NCBI GenBank assembly: GCA_021774995.1
Contig: JAJFIM010000256.1
Location: 1 to 17,700 of the forward strand
Origin: Alphaproteobacteria bacterium
GTDB taxonomy: Bacteria; Pseudomonadota; Alphaproteobacteria; SMXP01
Reading direction: 5' to 3'
Length of the DNA: 17,700 bases
In this document: piece after piece, positions 1-7,762 of the stretch
How positions within the stretch are numbered: position 1 is the stretch's first letter
Layout: each line of letters begins with the position of its first letter
Position numbers and translations under genes: made by a program
The notes under the pieces: model-generated
The model's input: the letters and a program-made list of their open reading frames with translations, nothing else
Databases searched by the model: none
Told to the model about the DNA's origin: nothing

Positions 1-506
1 CCGGGCTTTTTTGTGATGATGTTAATGGCGCCCGCGAGGGTGTTTTTGCCAAAGAGCGCCCCTTGCGGGCCCCGCAAAACCTCGATCCGCTCAATGTCGA
101 TCAATTCCTGATTAAAGTTTTCAGGCCGCCCGGTATAGACGCCGTCGAGGTAAAACCCGACCCCCGTCTCAATGCCCACGAAACGCACAAGAGTTGAAAT
201 GCCGCGAATGCTGACAAGGCCCTGGACGGTTCCGCCTATGCCCCCGCCTTGGCTGGCGTTGGGGATAAAATCGAGAACCTGGTCAAACGAATCGATCCCC
301 GATCCTTTTAATTGGTCGCCGCTGAACGCACTGACCGCCAATGGCGCGGTCTGCAGATTTTCTTCCTTTTTGCGCGCGGTAACCGTTATTTCGTTCAATT
401 CCGCATGTGCGTTTGAAGCAAACGGCGCGGCGCCAAGCATGAGCGTGAGCGCGCTTGCGGTTGAACGAAGACCTCTTTTCATGCGATGTGTGCGTGGCGT
501 TTTCAT
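1..506 (-). CDS. TonB-dependent receptor, N-terminal part (runs off left edge)
   Basis: Only the first 168 codons are in the window; the gene continues past base 1. The protein would be an outer-membrane beta-barrel transporter energised by TonB, importing an iron chelate or another bulky ligand. The start is ATG at 506, preceded by AAGGGGG about 7 nt upstream. A basic start (MKTPRTHRMKRG) and a hydrophobic stretch ending near A-S-N-A-H-A form a signal peptide. It is followed by a TonB box (LNEITVTAR) and a plug domain with the hallmark V-L-R-G-P-Q-G-A-L-F-G-K-N-T-L-A-G-A. There is no extra N-terminal STN signalling domain. The TonB-box region is closely similar to that of the receptor at 4494-6761, so the two are paralogues. 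It is divergent from the AraC gene at 844, its likely regulator. The ligand cannot be inferred. Confidence 0.93.
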   Translation of the reverse strand, partial: MKTPRTHRMKRGLRSTASALTLMLGAAPFASNAHAELNEITVTARKKEENLQTAPLAVSAFSGDQLKGSGIDSFDQVLDFIPNASQGGGIGGTVQGLVSIRGISTLVRFVGIETGVGFYLDGVYTGRPENFNQELIDIERIEVLRGPQGALFGKNTLAGAINIITKKP

Positions 507-582
507 TGGCGATCCCCCTTGATCAATGCAATCGCGCGTTGCCCATTGCGGACGTCTCGAGAAAGCGCAATTCTTCAAGCTG

Positions 583-652
583 GGATCATTTCAGAACGGC
601 TCTCACGCGTCTTTTTCTTATATCACCTATTCGTTTGCCAGGATCATTTTAG
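583..652. repeat. Direct repeat GGATCATTTyAG, two copies
   Basis: GGATCATTTCAG begins at 583 and GGATCATTTTAG at 641, so 11 of 12 bases match and the spacing is 58 bp, about 5.5 helical turns. Direct repeats are typical of AraC-family sites, and a PchR-like regulator is encoded next to them at 844. That they are its binding sites is inference. Two 12-mers could also recur by chance. Confidence 0.35.
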
Positions 653-690
653 CGCCGTGCGGCGGCGTAGCGGGCGTTTACCATGATGGG

Positions 691-710
691 CGCGCTTGAA
701 AAAAAGCGCG
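691..710. other. Short perfect hairpin in the receptor/AraC gap
   Basis: CGCGCTT (691-697) and AAGCGCG (704-710) are perfect inverted repeats around a GAAAAA loop. No gene ends here and no T-tract follows, so it is not an intrinsic terminator. It could form in the leader of the AraC mRNA or serve as a protein site. Confidence 0.35.
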
Positions 711-843
711 TCTGTTCTCCGCGTTCTTTTCGGGGCGCGGCGCTAATTTGGAATTCTTTCGCGTTGGGGGTATCCTCCAGCATTGGCGTAAATCCTTGAA
801 CGCCGTGGGTTTGAGCCGCATTTGGCGTGAGAAAAGGCAAAGC

Positions 844-1878
844 ATGCACTCTGATCTCCAACAGCCCGTCCCAGCGTTTCATTGGACGGATATGGAAGCC
901 TACGCCCCTCATCTTTTAGGGGCCGGCGCCAGCCCCTCAATGTATGCGCAAAACGATTTCGGGTCCCTGTCGCGATATATGCTGCCTGATGAGGTCGGCG
1001 ATGGGTGGCTCGAATTTGTGGAATTAAACGACCCGATGCGCGTCCTTCTTTTTGATTGCCATTGGAAAAAAGCACGCACCCTGATTGTGCGTGACGAGGA
1101 CTGGATCAGATTCAATTTTGGTCTGGCGCTAAATATGTTCATGACCTTTGGAGATCATGAGGCGGCGCGGGTGCGCGGGCCCTCTTGGCGCGTCATCAAC
1201 AATCCAAAAGGCGCCGATACGCTTGAAGAAATACCGCGAAATTCTCAAACAGCCTGGGTTACTGTCTGTTGCAAACCGGATTTCATTGCCGCGCTGGCGG
1301 GATTATCTCAGGACGATATGCCCCATCCCTTACGCAATGATTTTTACGAGGAAAGCCCGGAGACGTTTTATCAGTTATTCGACTTTACGGCGCGTTTGAA
1401 TACTATCACAGCCGATATTCTGCGCACGCCTTTGGAGGGGGGCCTCAGGGTTGCCTATATCAAAGCGCGCGCGGTTGAACTTGTGTGCTTGGCCTTGCAG
1501 CACATTTTACACCCGGCCGCCAAAGACGTCATTCCCGTCAAGCTCTCAAAGCAGGATATCTCCGCTCTCAAAAAGGCGCGTAAAATTTTAGAGGCGCGAT
1601 ATGCGCGCCCCCCCACGATCAAAGAGCTTAGCCGCGAGGTGGGCGTTAATCGAAACAAGCTATATTATGGATTCCGGCTTATTTTTGATCAGACTGTCAA
1701 AGAATATATTCAGGATTTGCGTCTTGCCCAAGGGCGAAAACTGTTGATGGACACGAAGATGTCAATCTCTGACATTGCTTCCAATGTAGGGTTTAAACAC
1801 CAATGTAATTTTTCGACGGCGATAAAAAAGAGATTTGGCGTGACGCCGCTATCCATGAGAGAGAACAATAAGTATTGA
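844..1878 (+). CDS. AraC-family regulator, PchR-like
   Basis: A 344-residue transcription factor. The C-terminal 100 residues are a double helix-turn-helix AraC domain: first HTH around T-I-K-E-L-S-R-E-V-G-V-N-R-N-K-L, second around S-I-S-D-I-A-S-N-V-G-F-K, ending F-G-V-T-P-L. The N-terminal part and the linker with Y-I-K-A-R-A-V-E-L-V resemble PchR, the regulator that senses ferric pyochelin and switches on its receptor gene. I place the start at ATG 844, with GAGAAAAGG just upstream. The frame is open back to a TTG at 748, but that extension has no ribosome site and does not look like the family. Divergence from a TonB-dependent receptor fits local control of uptake. The effector is unknown. 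The methyltransferase gene follows after 44 bp on the same strand. Confidence 0.88.
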   Translation: MHSDLQQPVPAFHWTDMEAYAPHLLGAGASPSMYAQNDFGSLSRYMLPDEVGDGWLEFVELNDPMRVLLFDCHWKKARTLIVRDEDWIRFNFGLALNMFMTFGDHEAARVRGPSWRVINNPKGADTLEEIPRNSQTAWVTVCCKPDFIAALAGLSQDDMPHPLRNDFYEESPETFYQLFDFTARLNTITADILRTPLEGGLRVAYIKARAVELVCLALQHILHPAAKDVIPVKLSKQDISALKKARKILEARYARPPTIKELSREVGVNRNKLYYGFRLIFDQTVKEYIQDLRLAQGRKLLMDTKMSISDIASNVGFKHQCNFSTAIKKRFGVTPLSMRENNKY

Positions 1879-1922
1879 TCTCTTGGGAAATCGCGTCGCG
1901 CGTGAAACAGTAATACGAGACT

Positions 1923-3188
1923 ATGGAATATGGCATGTCATCAAATCCTGCGTTAACCGCCTTGGGCGCGTGTATTGCGTGCGGTTCTTCTCACTTATGG
2001 AAATATTTGGATCTGGGCGATCACCCGCCATCAAATGACTTTCCAAAAGCGGAGACCTTGCAGGAGGAAAAACGCTATCCGCTTGGCGTGCAATTATGTC
2101 GTGATTGCGGGTTGTCTCAGTTGACGCATGTGGTTCCTTCCTCCGAGATATTTGACGATTACGCGTATCTTGCCTCCTCCTCAAAGCCATTGCGCGCGCA
2201 TTACGCGGGCATGGTTGCCGATATATTGACGCGGTTCGTCCCGCCGGATGGGGCTCTTTGTCTTGATATTGGCGCCAATGACGGCATCACTTTGTCGGCC
2301 TATCCTTCGGGTCGTTTTCGCGCCGTCGGGATTGAACCGTCCAATGCCGGTAAAGTGGCTGTTGAAAAAGGATTTACAATTATAGATCGATTTCTCGATC
2401 ACGAGACTGTCGGTATTTTAGGATCGAAATATGGCAAAGCGCATATTATCACAGCGACGAACGTCATGGCCCATATCCCCGATCTTCCGGGGGCTGTGAA
2501 ATGCATTAAGGCGTGCTTGCATGAAGACGGCGTGTTTGTGGCGGAGTTTCCTTATCTCATCGATACGATGGAGCAGCTTTATTTTGATACGATCTATCAT
2601 GAGCATGTCTCTTATTTGACGTTGACGCCTCTCGTCAAAGTTTTTGACAGAGCTGGCTTGAGGCTGTTTGACGCCCAGAGGGTGGATTTTGGGGCGTCGG
2701 GACCCGCAATAAGAATTTATGGGTGTTTGGCGGCCTCTCATCGTCAGGTTACAGATGATTTGAATACGTTGCTTGCTGAAGAAGGTGCATGGGGAATCGC
2801 CCACGAGGCGCAATATAACAAATTTTCCGGCAAGGTTCTCGAAATGAAGGCGGAATTGGTGCGCGTGATTGATGATTTGAGGGAAAACGGGAAAAGCGTC
2901 GGCGTGATGTCGGCGCCTGCCAAAGGAAACACACTGCTGAATTATTGCGGATTGGATCACGCAAAACTCGTGGCAGTGGCTGAAAATAATGCGCGAAAAA
3001 TCGGGCGCGTCACGCCCGGCTCGCATATCCCCATTGTCGACGACGAGACTTTTTTATCTATGAATGTGGATTACGCGCTTCTTCTCTCCTGGAATTACGC
3101 CGATTATTTTGTCCAGCATTCAGACTTTGCCAAACGCGGGGGTAAGTTTATCATACCGCTTCCCTCACCGCATATTCGCCCAAATTAA
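1923..3188 (+). CDS. Zinc-site class I SAM C-methyltransferase (deoxysugar type)
   Basis: A 421-residue protein with the three-part layout of sugar C-methyltransferases such as TylC3 and TcaB9. The N-terminal zinc domain has C17-x2-C20 and C59-x2-C62. The Rossmann SAM domain has motif I L-D-I-G-A-N-D-G at 114-121 and the catalytic-region motif Y-H-E-H at 225-228, whose Tyr, Glu and second His match the residues studied in TcaB9. The C-terminal domain has A-P-A-K-G-N-T-L-L-N-Y-C-G at 331-343 and T-P-G-S-H-I-P-I at 364-371. Family members methylate a carbon of an NDP-keto-deoxysugar in the cytoplasm; the substrate here is unknown. ATG 1923 is used, but ATG 1935 (MSSNP) is equally possible, as neither has a strong Shine-Dalgarno. 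It lies between two AraC genes, 6 bp before the second. No nucleotide-sugar pathway gene is nearby, which is unusual. Confidence 0.88.
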   Translation: MEYGMSSNPALTALGACIACGSSHLWKYLDLGDHPPSNDFPKAETLQEEKRYPLGVQLCRDCGLSQLTHVVPSSEIFDDYAYLASSSKPLRAHYAGMVADILTRFVPPDGALCLDIGANDGITLSAYPSGRFRAVGIEPSNAGKVAVEKGFTIIDRFLDHETVGILGSKYGKAHIITATNVMAHIPDLPGAVKCIKACLHEDGVFVAEFPYLIDTMEQLYFDTIYHEHVSYLTLTPLVKVFDRAGLRLFDAQRVDFGASGPAIRIYGCLAASHRQVTDDLNTLLAEEGAWGIAHEAQYNKFSGKVLEMKAELVRVIDDLRENGKSVGVMSAPAKGNTLLNYCGLDHAKLVAVAENNARKIGRVTPGSHIPIVDDETFLSMNVDYALLLSWNYADYFVQHSDFAKRGGKFIIPLPSPHIRPN

Positions 3189-3194
3189 AGATGC

Positions 3195-4274
3195 ATGGCG
3201 CCAAAACGCAAAATATCAGTTGAGGCGGGCGACCGCAGCGCCTCTGATTTGTCGGTGTCCTTAAACGACATCAGGCCGCTGCTGGAGCTGTGCTCTGAGG
3301 TTTCTCATGGCGATATGTTCCAGGCCATAGATATCGCCGCCCTTGCGGACCCCCAATCGCACGGGTTTATCTCTCTTGCTGAATATTTTCAAATTCTTCA
3401 AGAACTCGCAGTAGCTCTGCATGATGAAACGGTTCGCCTGTCCGCCCGCCATCTCATGCCGGGGACGACCGGCTTCATTATTTCTAATATGACGTCTTGT
3501 AACACGCTGCTTGACGCCATGAAACTCATTGCCAAAACGTATAATGTTTTGCATGGCGGTGCGTATAACCGCGTCGAGGAAAGAGAAGGAAGCCTTCTTT
3601 ATATTGTTGATGACAGCCATTTTCGTTACATGATGGAAAATAACAATTACATCCATTTTACGATGGATTGCGTTTTGATATTTTTACATGGAATGTTGTC
3701 TTACATATCGTCCGATGAGTTATTTCCCTTGCTGCAAAAAGTCTGCGTTAAACGAGAACGTAACAGTTTAGATAGCCGGCATATGGGTTTTTGGCGCGCG
3801 CCAACCCGGTATCAATCAAAAACCTACGCCTTGATTTATGATATATCCGCCGCCCTTCTGCCAATCACGATGAAGCCCGGCGTTTCGCCGTCGTCAAAAG
3901 ACATTTACCGCCAGGTCAACCATATGATCGAAGCGAGAAAACCTTCAGTAGAGGGAGAATATGGTGTGGCCGATAAAGTGCGGGAGGCGATTGAAGTGGG
4001 CGTGGGCGACCAGAATGAAGTGGCCCGTCATTTAGGCTTCAGCGTCGCGACTTTAAGAAGGCGCTTGCTCGAAGAGGGCGCCGGATTCCGGGAATTGAGG
4101 CGCCAAGCGCTCAACGAGATGGCCCGGGCCATGCTGGCCCAGCGCGTACACGCCCATGAAGTGGCCGAAGAACTCGGCTTTTCCGATTTCAGAAGCTTTA
4201 ACCGCGCATTCCGGCGCTGGAACGGCGTGACGCCCCATGAATACGCGGTAAAAGTAGTGCGCGAAGGCGATTAA
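3195..4274 (+). CDS. AraC-family regulator with arabinose-binding-like domain (OruR type)
   Basis: A 359-residue regulator of a different AraC subfamily from the one at 844. Residues about 20-210 resemble the arabinose-binding-like effector domain found in OruR/ArgR-type activators. About 258-355 is the AraC DNA-binding domain, with first HTH N-E-V-A-R-H-L-G-F-S-V-A-T-L-R-R-R-L and second H-E-V-A-E-E-L-G-F-S-D-F-R-S-F-N-R-A-F-R-R-W. It ends with the typical G-V-T-P-H-E-Y. Start is ATG 3195; a nearby ATG at 3191 is out of frame. Only 6 bp separate it from the methyltransferase stop, so the two are probably co-transcribed. It precedes the receptor at 4494 on the same strand and is the obvious candidate to control it and the downstream esterase. 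The ligand is unknown. Confidence 0.9.
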   Translation: MAPKRKISVEAGDRSASDLSVSLNDIRPLLELCSEVSHGDMFQAIDIAALADPQSHGFISLAEYFQILQELAVALHDETVRLSARHLMPGTTGFIISNMTSCNTLLDAMKLIAKTYNVLHGGAYNRVEEREGSLLYIVDDSHFRYMMENNNYIHFTMDCVLIFLHGMLSYISSDELFPLLQKVCVKRERNSLDSRHMGFWRAPTRYQSKTYALIYDISAALLPITMKPGVSPSSKDIYRQVNHMIEARKPSVEGEYGVADKVREAIEVGVGDQNEVARHLGFSVATLRRRLLEEGAGFRELRRQALNEMARAMLAQRVHAHEVAEELGFSDFRSFNRAFRRWNGVTPHEYAVKVVREGD

Positions 4275-4333
4275 TCCCCCCTCTGGCGACGCCGCCCGGC
4301 TTGACCCGGCGCTCGTGTTAAGCCTGTATATGG

Positions 4334-4357
4334 GGTGTAAATTGTTGTATTTACACC
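4334..4357. promoter_or_regulatory. Perfect palindrome, probable operator
   Basis: GGTGTAAAT (4334-4342) and ATTTACACC (4349-4357) are exact reverse complements around TGTTGT. The site lies about 137 bp upstream of the receptor start and 60 bp after the AraC stop. It lacks a following T-tract, so it is more likely a dimer-binding operator than a terminator. The TGTAAA/TTTACA core resembles several known boxes (TyrR-like, LacI-like) but fits none exactly, having 8 bp between hexamers, so no regulator is assigned. Confidence 0.55.
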
Positions 4358-4377
4358 ATATTATCACTTGAGCGAAA

Positions 4378-4407
4378 ATGACCACTGAGAATGACCCCGT
4401 CGGTCAT
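4378..4407. repeat. ATGACC half-site cluster
   Basis: ATGACC occurs at 4378-4383 and 4391-4396, and its reverse complement GGTCAT at 4402-4407. That gives one direct pair with 13-bp periodicity and one inverted pair with a 5-bp spacer. Such an array upstream of a receptor gene could bind an AraC or similar regulator; this is inference. Confidence 0.4.
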
Positions 4408-4493
4408 AGCGGCGCCCGCCGCATTTTTTATAGTTCAGGCTGGCCAAAACGTCAGACATGCGTCTGATTGTTGAGAAGAGGGGAACGCTTGCC

Positions 4494-6761
4494 ATGATAT
4501 CGAAAAATATAAACAAACGCCTGACTCTGAAACGCGCGCTTAGATATTCATCTCTGGCATCCATACTCGTCGCGCTGGCGTCTCCCCCATCCATAGCTCT
4601 GGCGCAGGATGCGGCGCCTAAAACCAGAGCGGCCTTGAACGAGATCACGGTGACGGCGCGCAGGCAGGAGGAAAATCTGCAAACGACGCCGCTTTCCGTG
4701 AGCGCGTTCAGTTCCGAGACGCTGCACAATGAACAAGTGGAAAATATTGGCGATTTGCAATCTTACGTGCCCAATCTTTCGCTTCATGTGGGGGATGCGG
4801 GCAATGCGGTGATCTATTTGCGCGGGGTCGGGCAGATTGATTCCATCTCCTTCAATGATCCGGGCGTCGGGGTCTATGTGGACGATGTCTATATGGGCCG
4901 CGCTCAAGGATCGTTTCTGGAGGTGCTGGACCCGGCCAGTATTGAAGTATTGCGGGGGCCTCAAGGAACATTGTATGGGCGCAACACGATCGGCGGCGCC
5001 GTGAAATTCGTCAGCGCGCGTCCGACAAACGATTTTGAAGGCTATGTTGACGTCACCTTGGGAAATTTTGACCGCCGGCAGGTTAAAGTCAGCGCCAGCG
5101 GCCCCATCGTCAAAGACAGGCTGCTTGCCAAAGGGGCGGCGATTTATTCAAAACGCGACGGCTACGCCAAAAATCTCTTCGACGGCAAGGATGATTTTGA
5201 TAAAGACCTGGCGGCGTGGCGCGGCAGTCTGCTGTTCACGCCGAATGACGATCTTTCATTTTATTTGGTTGCCGATGGATCGGATAATGATCCCTCGCGC
5301 TCCCGCTCGCCTCACAAAGAAACGCCTATTTTTTCCGTGGTGTCGGGCGCTTTCGTGCCACCCACGTCCGACCCCTTTGTGGTTGACGTTAATTTCAACA
5401 GGCTGGAGCGCCTGAAAACATGGGGCGTTGCGCTTACCTCGGAGTTTAGCCGGAATAATTTCACGCTGAAATCCATCACAGCCTACCGGGAAATGGATTA
5501 TCGCACCAAGATTGATCTTGACGGCACGCGGGACAGCTCATTCGGGATTTACGATTTTGAAGACCAGGATCAATTTAGCCAGGAATTGCAATTTTCCTAT
5601 ATCGGGGACCGCATTTCCCTCGTTTCGGGGCTCTATTATTTCAGAGAAACGGATTCAACCTTCGCCGGCGCCATTGCACCTGACTTTTTCGTTGTCCTGC
5701 CGGTCATTGGGGTTTTTCCGTTCCCCATTATCAATGCGGGTCTTAGAGATCAGACCAATACAAGCAAAGCGGTCTATGCGCAGATTGATTATAATCTCAC
5801 GCAAGCTTTGCGCATAACGCTTGGCGCCAGATACACCAAGGAAAAAAAGAATGTCAGAGCCGCGGGCGAGGAATTCTTCGGCACCGGCGTCACCACGGCG
5901 GAAGGTATGGAAGCCGTTTTCGGTACGGGCGTGGGCTTCATGCCGACCAGCTTTACCGCCAAAGACACGTGGAACTCTTTTTCTCCTAAATTCTCGGTTG
6001 ACTATCAGATCACTGACGATGTGATGGTTTACGCCAGCGCCAGCCGCGGGTTTAAAAGCGGTGGATTTAACGGCCGCCTGACTGACCGCGCTCAGCCCTT
6101 CGATCCGGAAACTCTGTGGTCTTATGAGGGCGGTTTTAAATCAATGCTCGCTGACAACCGCGTGCGTTTGAACATGGCGGCGTTCTACAATGACTATAAG
6201 GATTTCCAACTCAGCCGTTTTTCCGCCGACCCGATGACCGGCGCTTTTGTGTCCGTCTTCGACAATGCCGGATCGGCCACGATATACGGCGTTGAAGCGG
6301 AAGCGACAGTTCTGGTGACGGATGCGTTCCAGCTTACGGGCAATTTTGGTTATCTTCACAGCGAGTATGACCAATTGCTCGGCGACTTTGATGTTGACGT
6401 CAGTAAGGCGCGCAATCTGGTCAATGCGCCGAAATGGACGGGCAGGGCCGGATTTACCTATGATTATGAATTGGGAGGACTCGGCTCGTTGACGCTCGGC
6501 GGCGCCGTCAGTTACCGCTCCAAGACGTATCTGACGGTCAGCAGCAGCGAGATCCTGGCGCAAGACAAATATGCTTTGCTGGACGCTTCGCTCAGCTACA
6601 CCTCGCCGGATGAACATTGGAATATCATCCTGTCGGGCCAGAACCTCACAGACAAGGAATACCGCGAACACGGGTTTGATTTGAGCTCGGCGCCGGGCGT
6701 GCAATTGGGATATTACGGAACGCCGCGCACTTATAGCGTAAATCTTCGTTATAATTTCTAG
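4494..6761 (+). CDS. TonB-dependent outer-membrane receptor
   Basis: A 755-residue transporter of usual family length. The start is ATG 4494, with AGGGG 10 nt upstream; an in-frame ATG at 4458 lacks such a site and would spoil the signal peptide. Residues 1-37 form a signal peptide ending A-L-A before Q38. The TonB box is L-N-E-I-T-V-T-A-R at 47-55. The plug domain follows, with G-V-G-V-Y-V-D-D-V-Y-M-G-R and V-L-R-G-P-Q-G-T-L-Y-G-R-N-T-I-G-G. The rest is a beta-barrel with alternating aromatic strands, ending in Y-N-F with the C-terminal Phe needed for outer-membrane insertion. There is no STN domain. The plug type is common in receptors of alphaproteobacteria that import varied organic ligands as well as iron chelates, so the substrate is open. 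The esterase gene follows after 50 bp and may be co-transcribed. Confidence 0.95.
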   Translation: MISKNINKRLTLKRALRYSSLASILVALASPPSIALAQDAAPKTRAALNEITVTARRQEENLQTTPLSVSAFSSETLHNEQVENIGDLQSYVPNLSLHVGDAGNAVIYLRGVGQIDSISFNDPGVGVYVDDVYMGRAQGSFLEVLDPASIEVLRGPQGTLYGRNTIGGAVKFVSARPTNDFEGYVDVTLGNFDRRQVKVSASGPIVKDRLLAKGAAIYSKRDGYAKNLFDGKDDFDKDLAAWRGSLLFTPNDDLSFYLVADGSDNDPSRSRSPHKETPIFSVVSGAFVPPTSDPFVVDVNFNRLERLKTWGVALTSEFSRNNFTLKSITAYREMDYRTKIDLDGTRDSSFGIYDFEDQDQFSQELQFSYIGDRISLVSGLYYFRETDSTFAGAIAPDFFVVLPVIGVFPFPIINAGLRDQTNTSKAVYAQIDYNLTQALRITLGARYTKEKKNVRAAGEEFFGTGVTTAEGMEAVFGTGVGFMPTSFTAKDTWNSFSPKFSVDYQITDDVMVYASASRGFKSGGFNGRLTDRAQPFDPETLWSYEGGFKSMLADNRVRLNMAAFYNDYKDFQLSRFSADPMTGAFVSVFDNAGSATIYGVEAEATVLVTDAFQLTGNFGYLHSEYDQLLGDFDVDVSKARNLVNAPKWTGRAGFTYDYELGGLGSLTLGGAVSYRSKTYLTVSSSEILAQDKYALLDASLSYTSPDEHWNIILSGQNLTDKEYREHGFDLSSAPGVQLGYYGTPRTYSVNLRYNF

Positions 6762-6811
6762 CGCTGATTCTTAAAACCTCACGGATAAAAGCGAACCTGT
6801 CAGAAAGCTTC

Positions 6812-7762
6812 ATGGCGCTTGACGAACAAACCACCGCGCTTCTCGCGCAGCTCAACAGCCAAGCGGCAAAGCCCGGCCAGGATATCTCCATTCTGGAAGC
6901 CCGCTTGGGGGCTGTGGCTTTGTTTACCGCTTTTGCCGGAAATGAAATACATGCCTGCATCACGCAAGACCGCATGGTGGAAGGCCCGTCAGGCGATGTC
7001 TGCGTGCGTTGCTATTGGCCGGAGGGGAAACAAGATACGCCTTACCCGATCATCGTTTTTTTCCACGGTGGCGGGTGGTCCATGGGCGACGTTGCTTCAT
7101 ATGACAGTTTTGTCCGCTCTATCTGCGCGCTCAGCCGGTCCATTTTGATCAGTGTGGATTACCGTCTGGCGCCCGAACATCGCTTTCCAACTGGTTTGGA
7201 AGACGCATATGCGGTGATGGAATGGGCGCTGAGTCACGGCGCTGAGATTAAGGGAGATGTGACAAAAGTGGCGGTGATGGGCGACAGCTCAGGGGGCAAT
7301 CTGGCCGCCGTGATCGCGCATCGCATTCAAGCGCGCGCTGGTCCGCGCCTGGCCGCGCAATTTCTACTCTATCCGGTTCTTGACGTGAGCGCGCCGCATT
7401 CCCAATACCCCTCTCGTATGGCCTTTGGAAATGGCGAATATTTATTATCGCGGGACGGTATTGATTCCGCCACGAATTGGTATTTGGGAGAAGGCGCTGA
7501 AATCTCGGAATCGGAAATCTCGCCCATGCGGGAGAAGAACCTTCACATATTGCCGCCCACCGTGATCATGGTTGGCGGCTATGATCCGTTGCTGGATGAG
7601 GCAAAAAGCTACCAGGTGCGCCTTCAGGCGGCGGGCGTTCCAACGTCTTTCAAATGCTTTGAGAGCGCGATCCACGCCTTTCTTTCTTTTGGCGTTCTCG
7701 ATATCGCTTTGGAAGGGCGTCAGTATCTGGCGCAAAAAATTAAAGAACTGCTTCACGACTGA
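6812..7762 (+). CDS. Alpha/beta hydrolase, HSL family esterase
   Basis: A 316-residue carboxylesterase of the hormone-sensitive-lipase family (bacterial family IV). The oxyanion-hole motif H-G-G-G-W is at 85-89. The nucleophile is S159 in G-D-S-S-G-G at 157-162, and the other triad members are D258 in Y-D-P-L and H288 in I-H-A-F. The family motif D-Y-R-L-A-P-E at 116-122 is present. No signal peptide is seen, so it should be cytoplasmic. It hydrolyses short acyl or aryl esters; the natural substrate is unknown. It lies 50 bp after the receptor gene on the same strand, so it may act on an imported ester. Its last 10 bp overlap convergently with the 3' end of ureG. Ribosome site is weak (AGAAAG). 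Confidence 0.92.
   Translation: MALDEQTTALLAQLNSQAAKPGQDISILEARLGAVALFTAFAGNEIHACITQDRMVEGPSGDVCVRCYWPEGKQDTPYPIIVFFHGGGWSMGDVASYDSFVRSICALSRSILISVDYRLAPEHRFPTGLEDAYAVMEWALSHGAEIKGDVTKVAVMGDSSGGNLAAVIAHRIQARAGPRLAAQFLLYPVLDVSAPHSQYPSRMAFGNGEYLLSRDGIDSATNWYLGEGAEISESEISPMREKNLHILPPTVIMVGGYDPLLDEAKSYQVRLQAAGVPTSFKCFESAIHAFLSFGVLDIALEGRQYLAQKIKELLHD

Larger units (their letters stand above)
507..843. promoter_or_regulatory. Divergent intergenic region between receptor and AraC regulator
   Basis: This 337-bp gap has no credible gene. It must hold the promoters of the minus-strand receptor (start 506) and of the plus-strand AraC gene (start 844). It contains a direct repeat GGATCATTTyAG at 583 and 641 and a 7-bp hairpin at 691-710. 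I could not pick out convincing -35/-10 boxes for either gene. Confidence 0.5.
4275..4493 (+). promoter_or_regulatory. Regulatory gap upstream of the second TonB receptor
   Basis: A 219-bp non-coding gap between the AraC gene and the receptor. It holds a perfect palindrome at 4334-4357, an ATGACC half-site cluster at 4378-4407, a TATAGT at 4429-4434 that could be a -10 box (no good -35 partner seen), and a good Shine-Dalgarno AGGGG at 4479-4483. No clear intrinsic terminator for the AraC gene is visible. Confidence 0.55.

Noticed and set aside
691..710. Hairpin as an intrinsic terminator
   Set aside because: No gene ends nearby on either strand and no T-tract follows the stem.
748..843. N-terminal extension of the PchR-like regulator from TTG 748
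   Set aside because: It has no ribosome site and the added residues are unlike the family; ATG 844 has a purine-rich site.
2418..3026. A 202-codon minus-strand open frame opposite the methyltransferase
   Set aside because: The plus-strand protein has all conserved motifs, while the reverse frame gives low-complexity His- and Arg-rich sequence without a ribosome site.
6141..6704. A 187-codon minus-strand open frame inside the receptor gene
   Set aside because: Shadow of the beta-barrel coding strand; no family resemblance.
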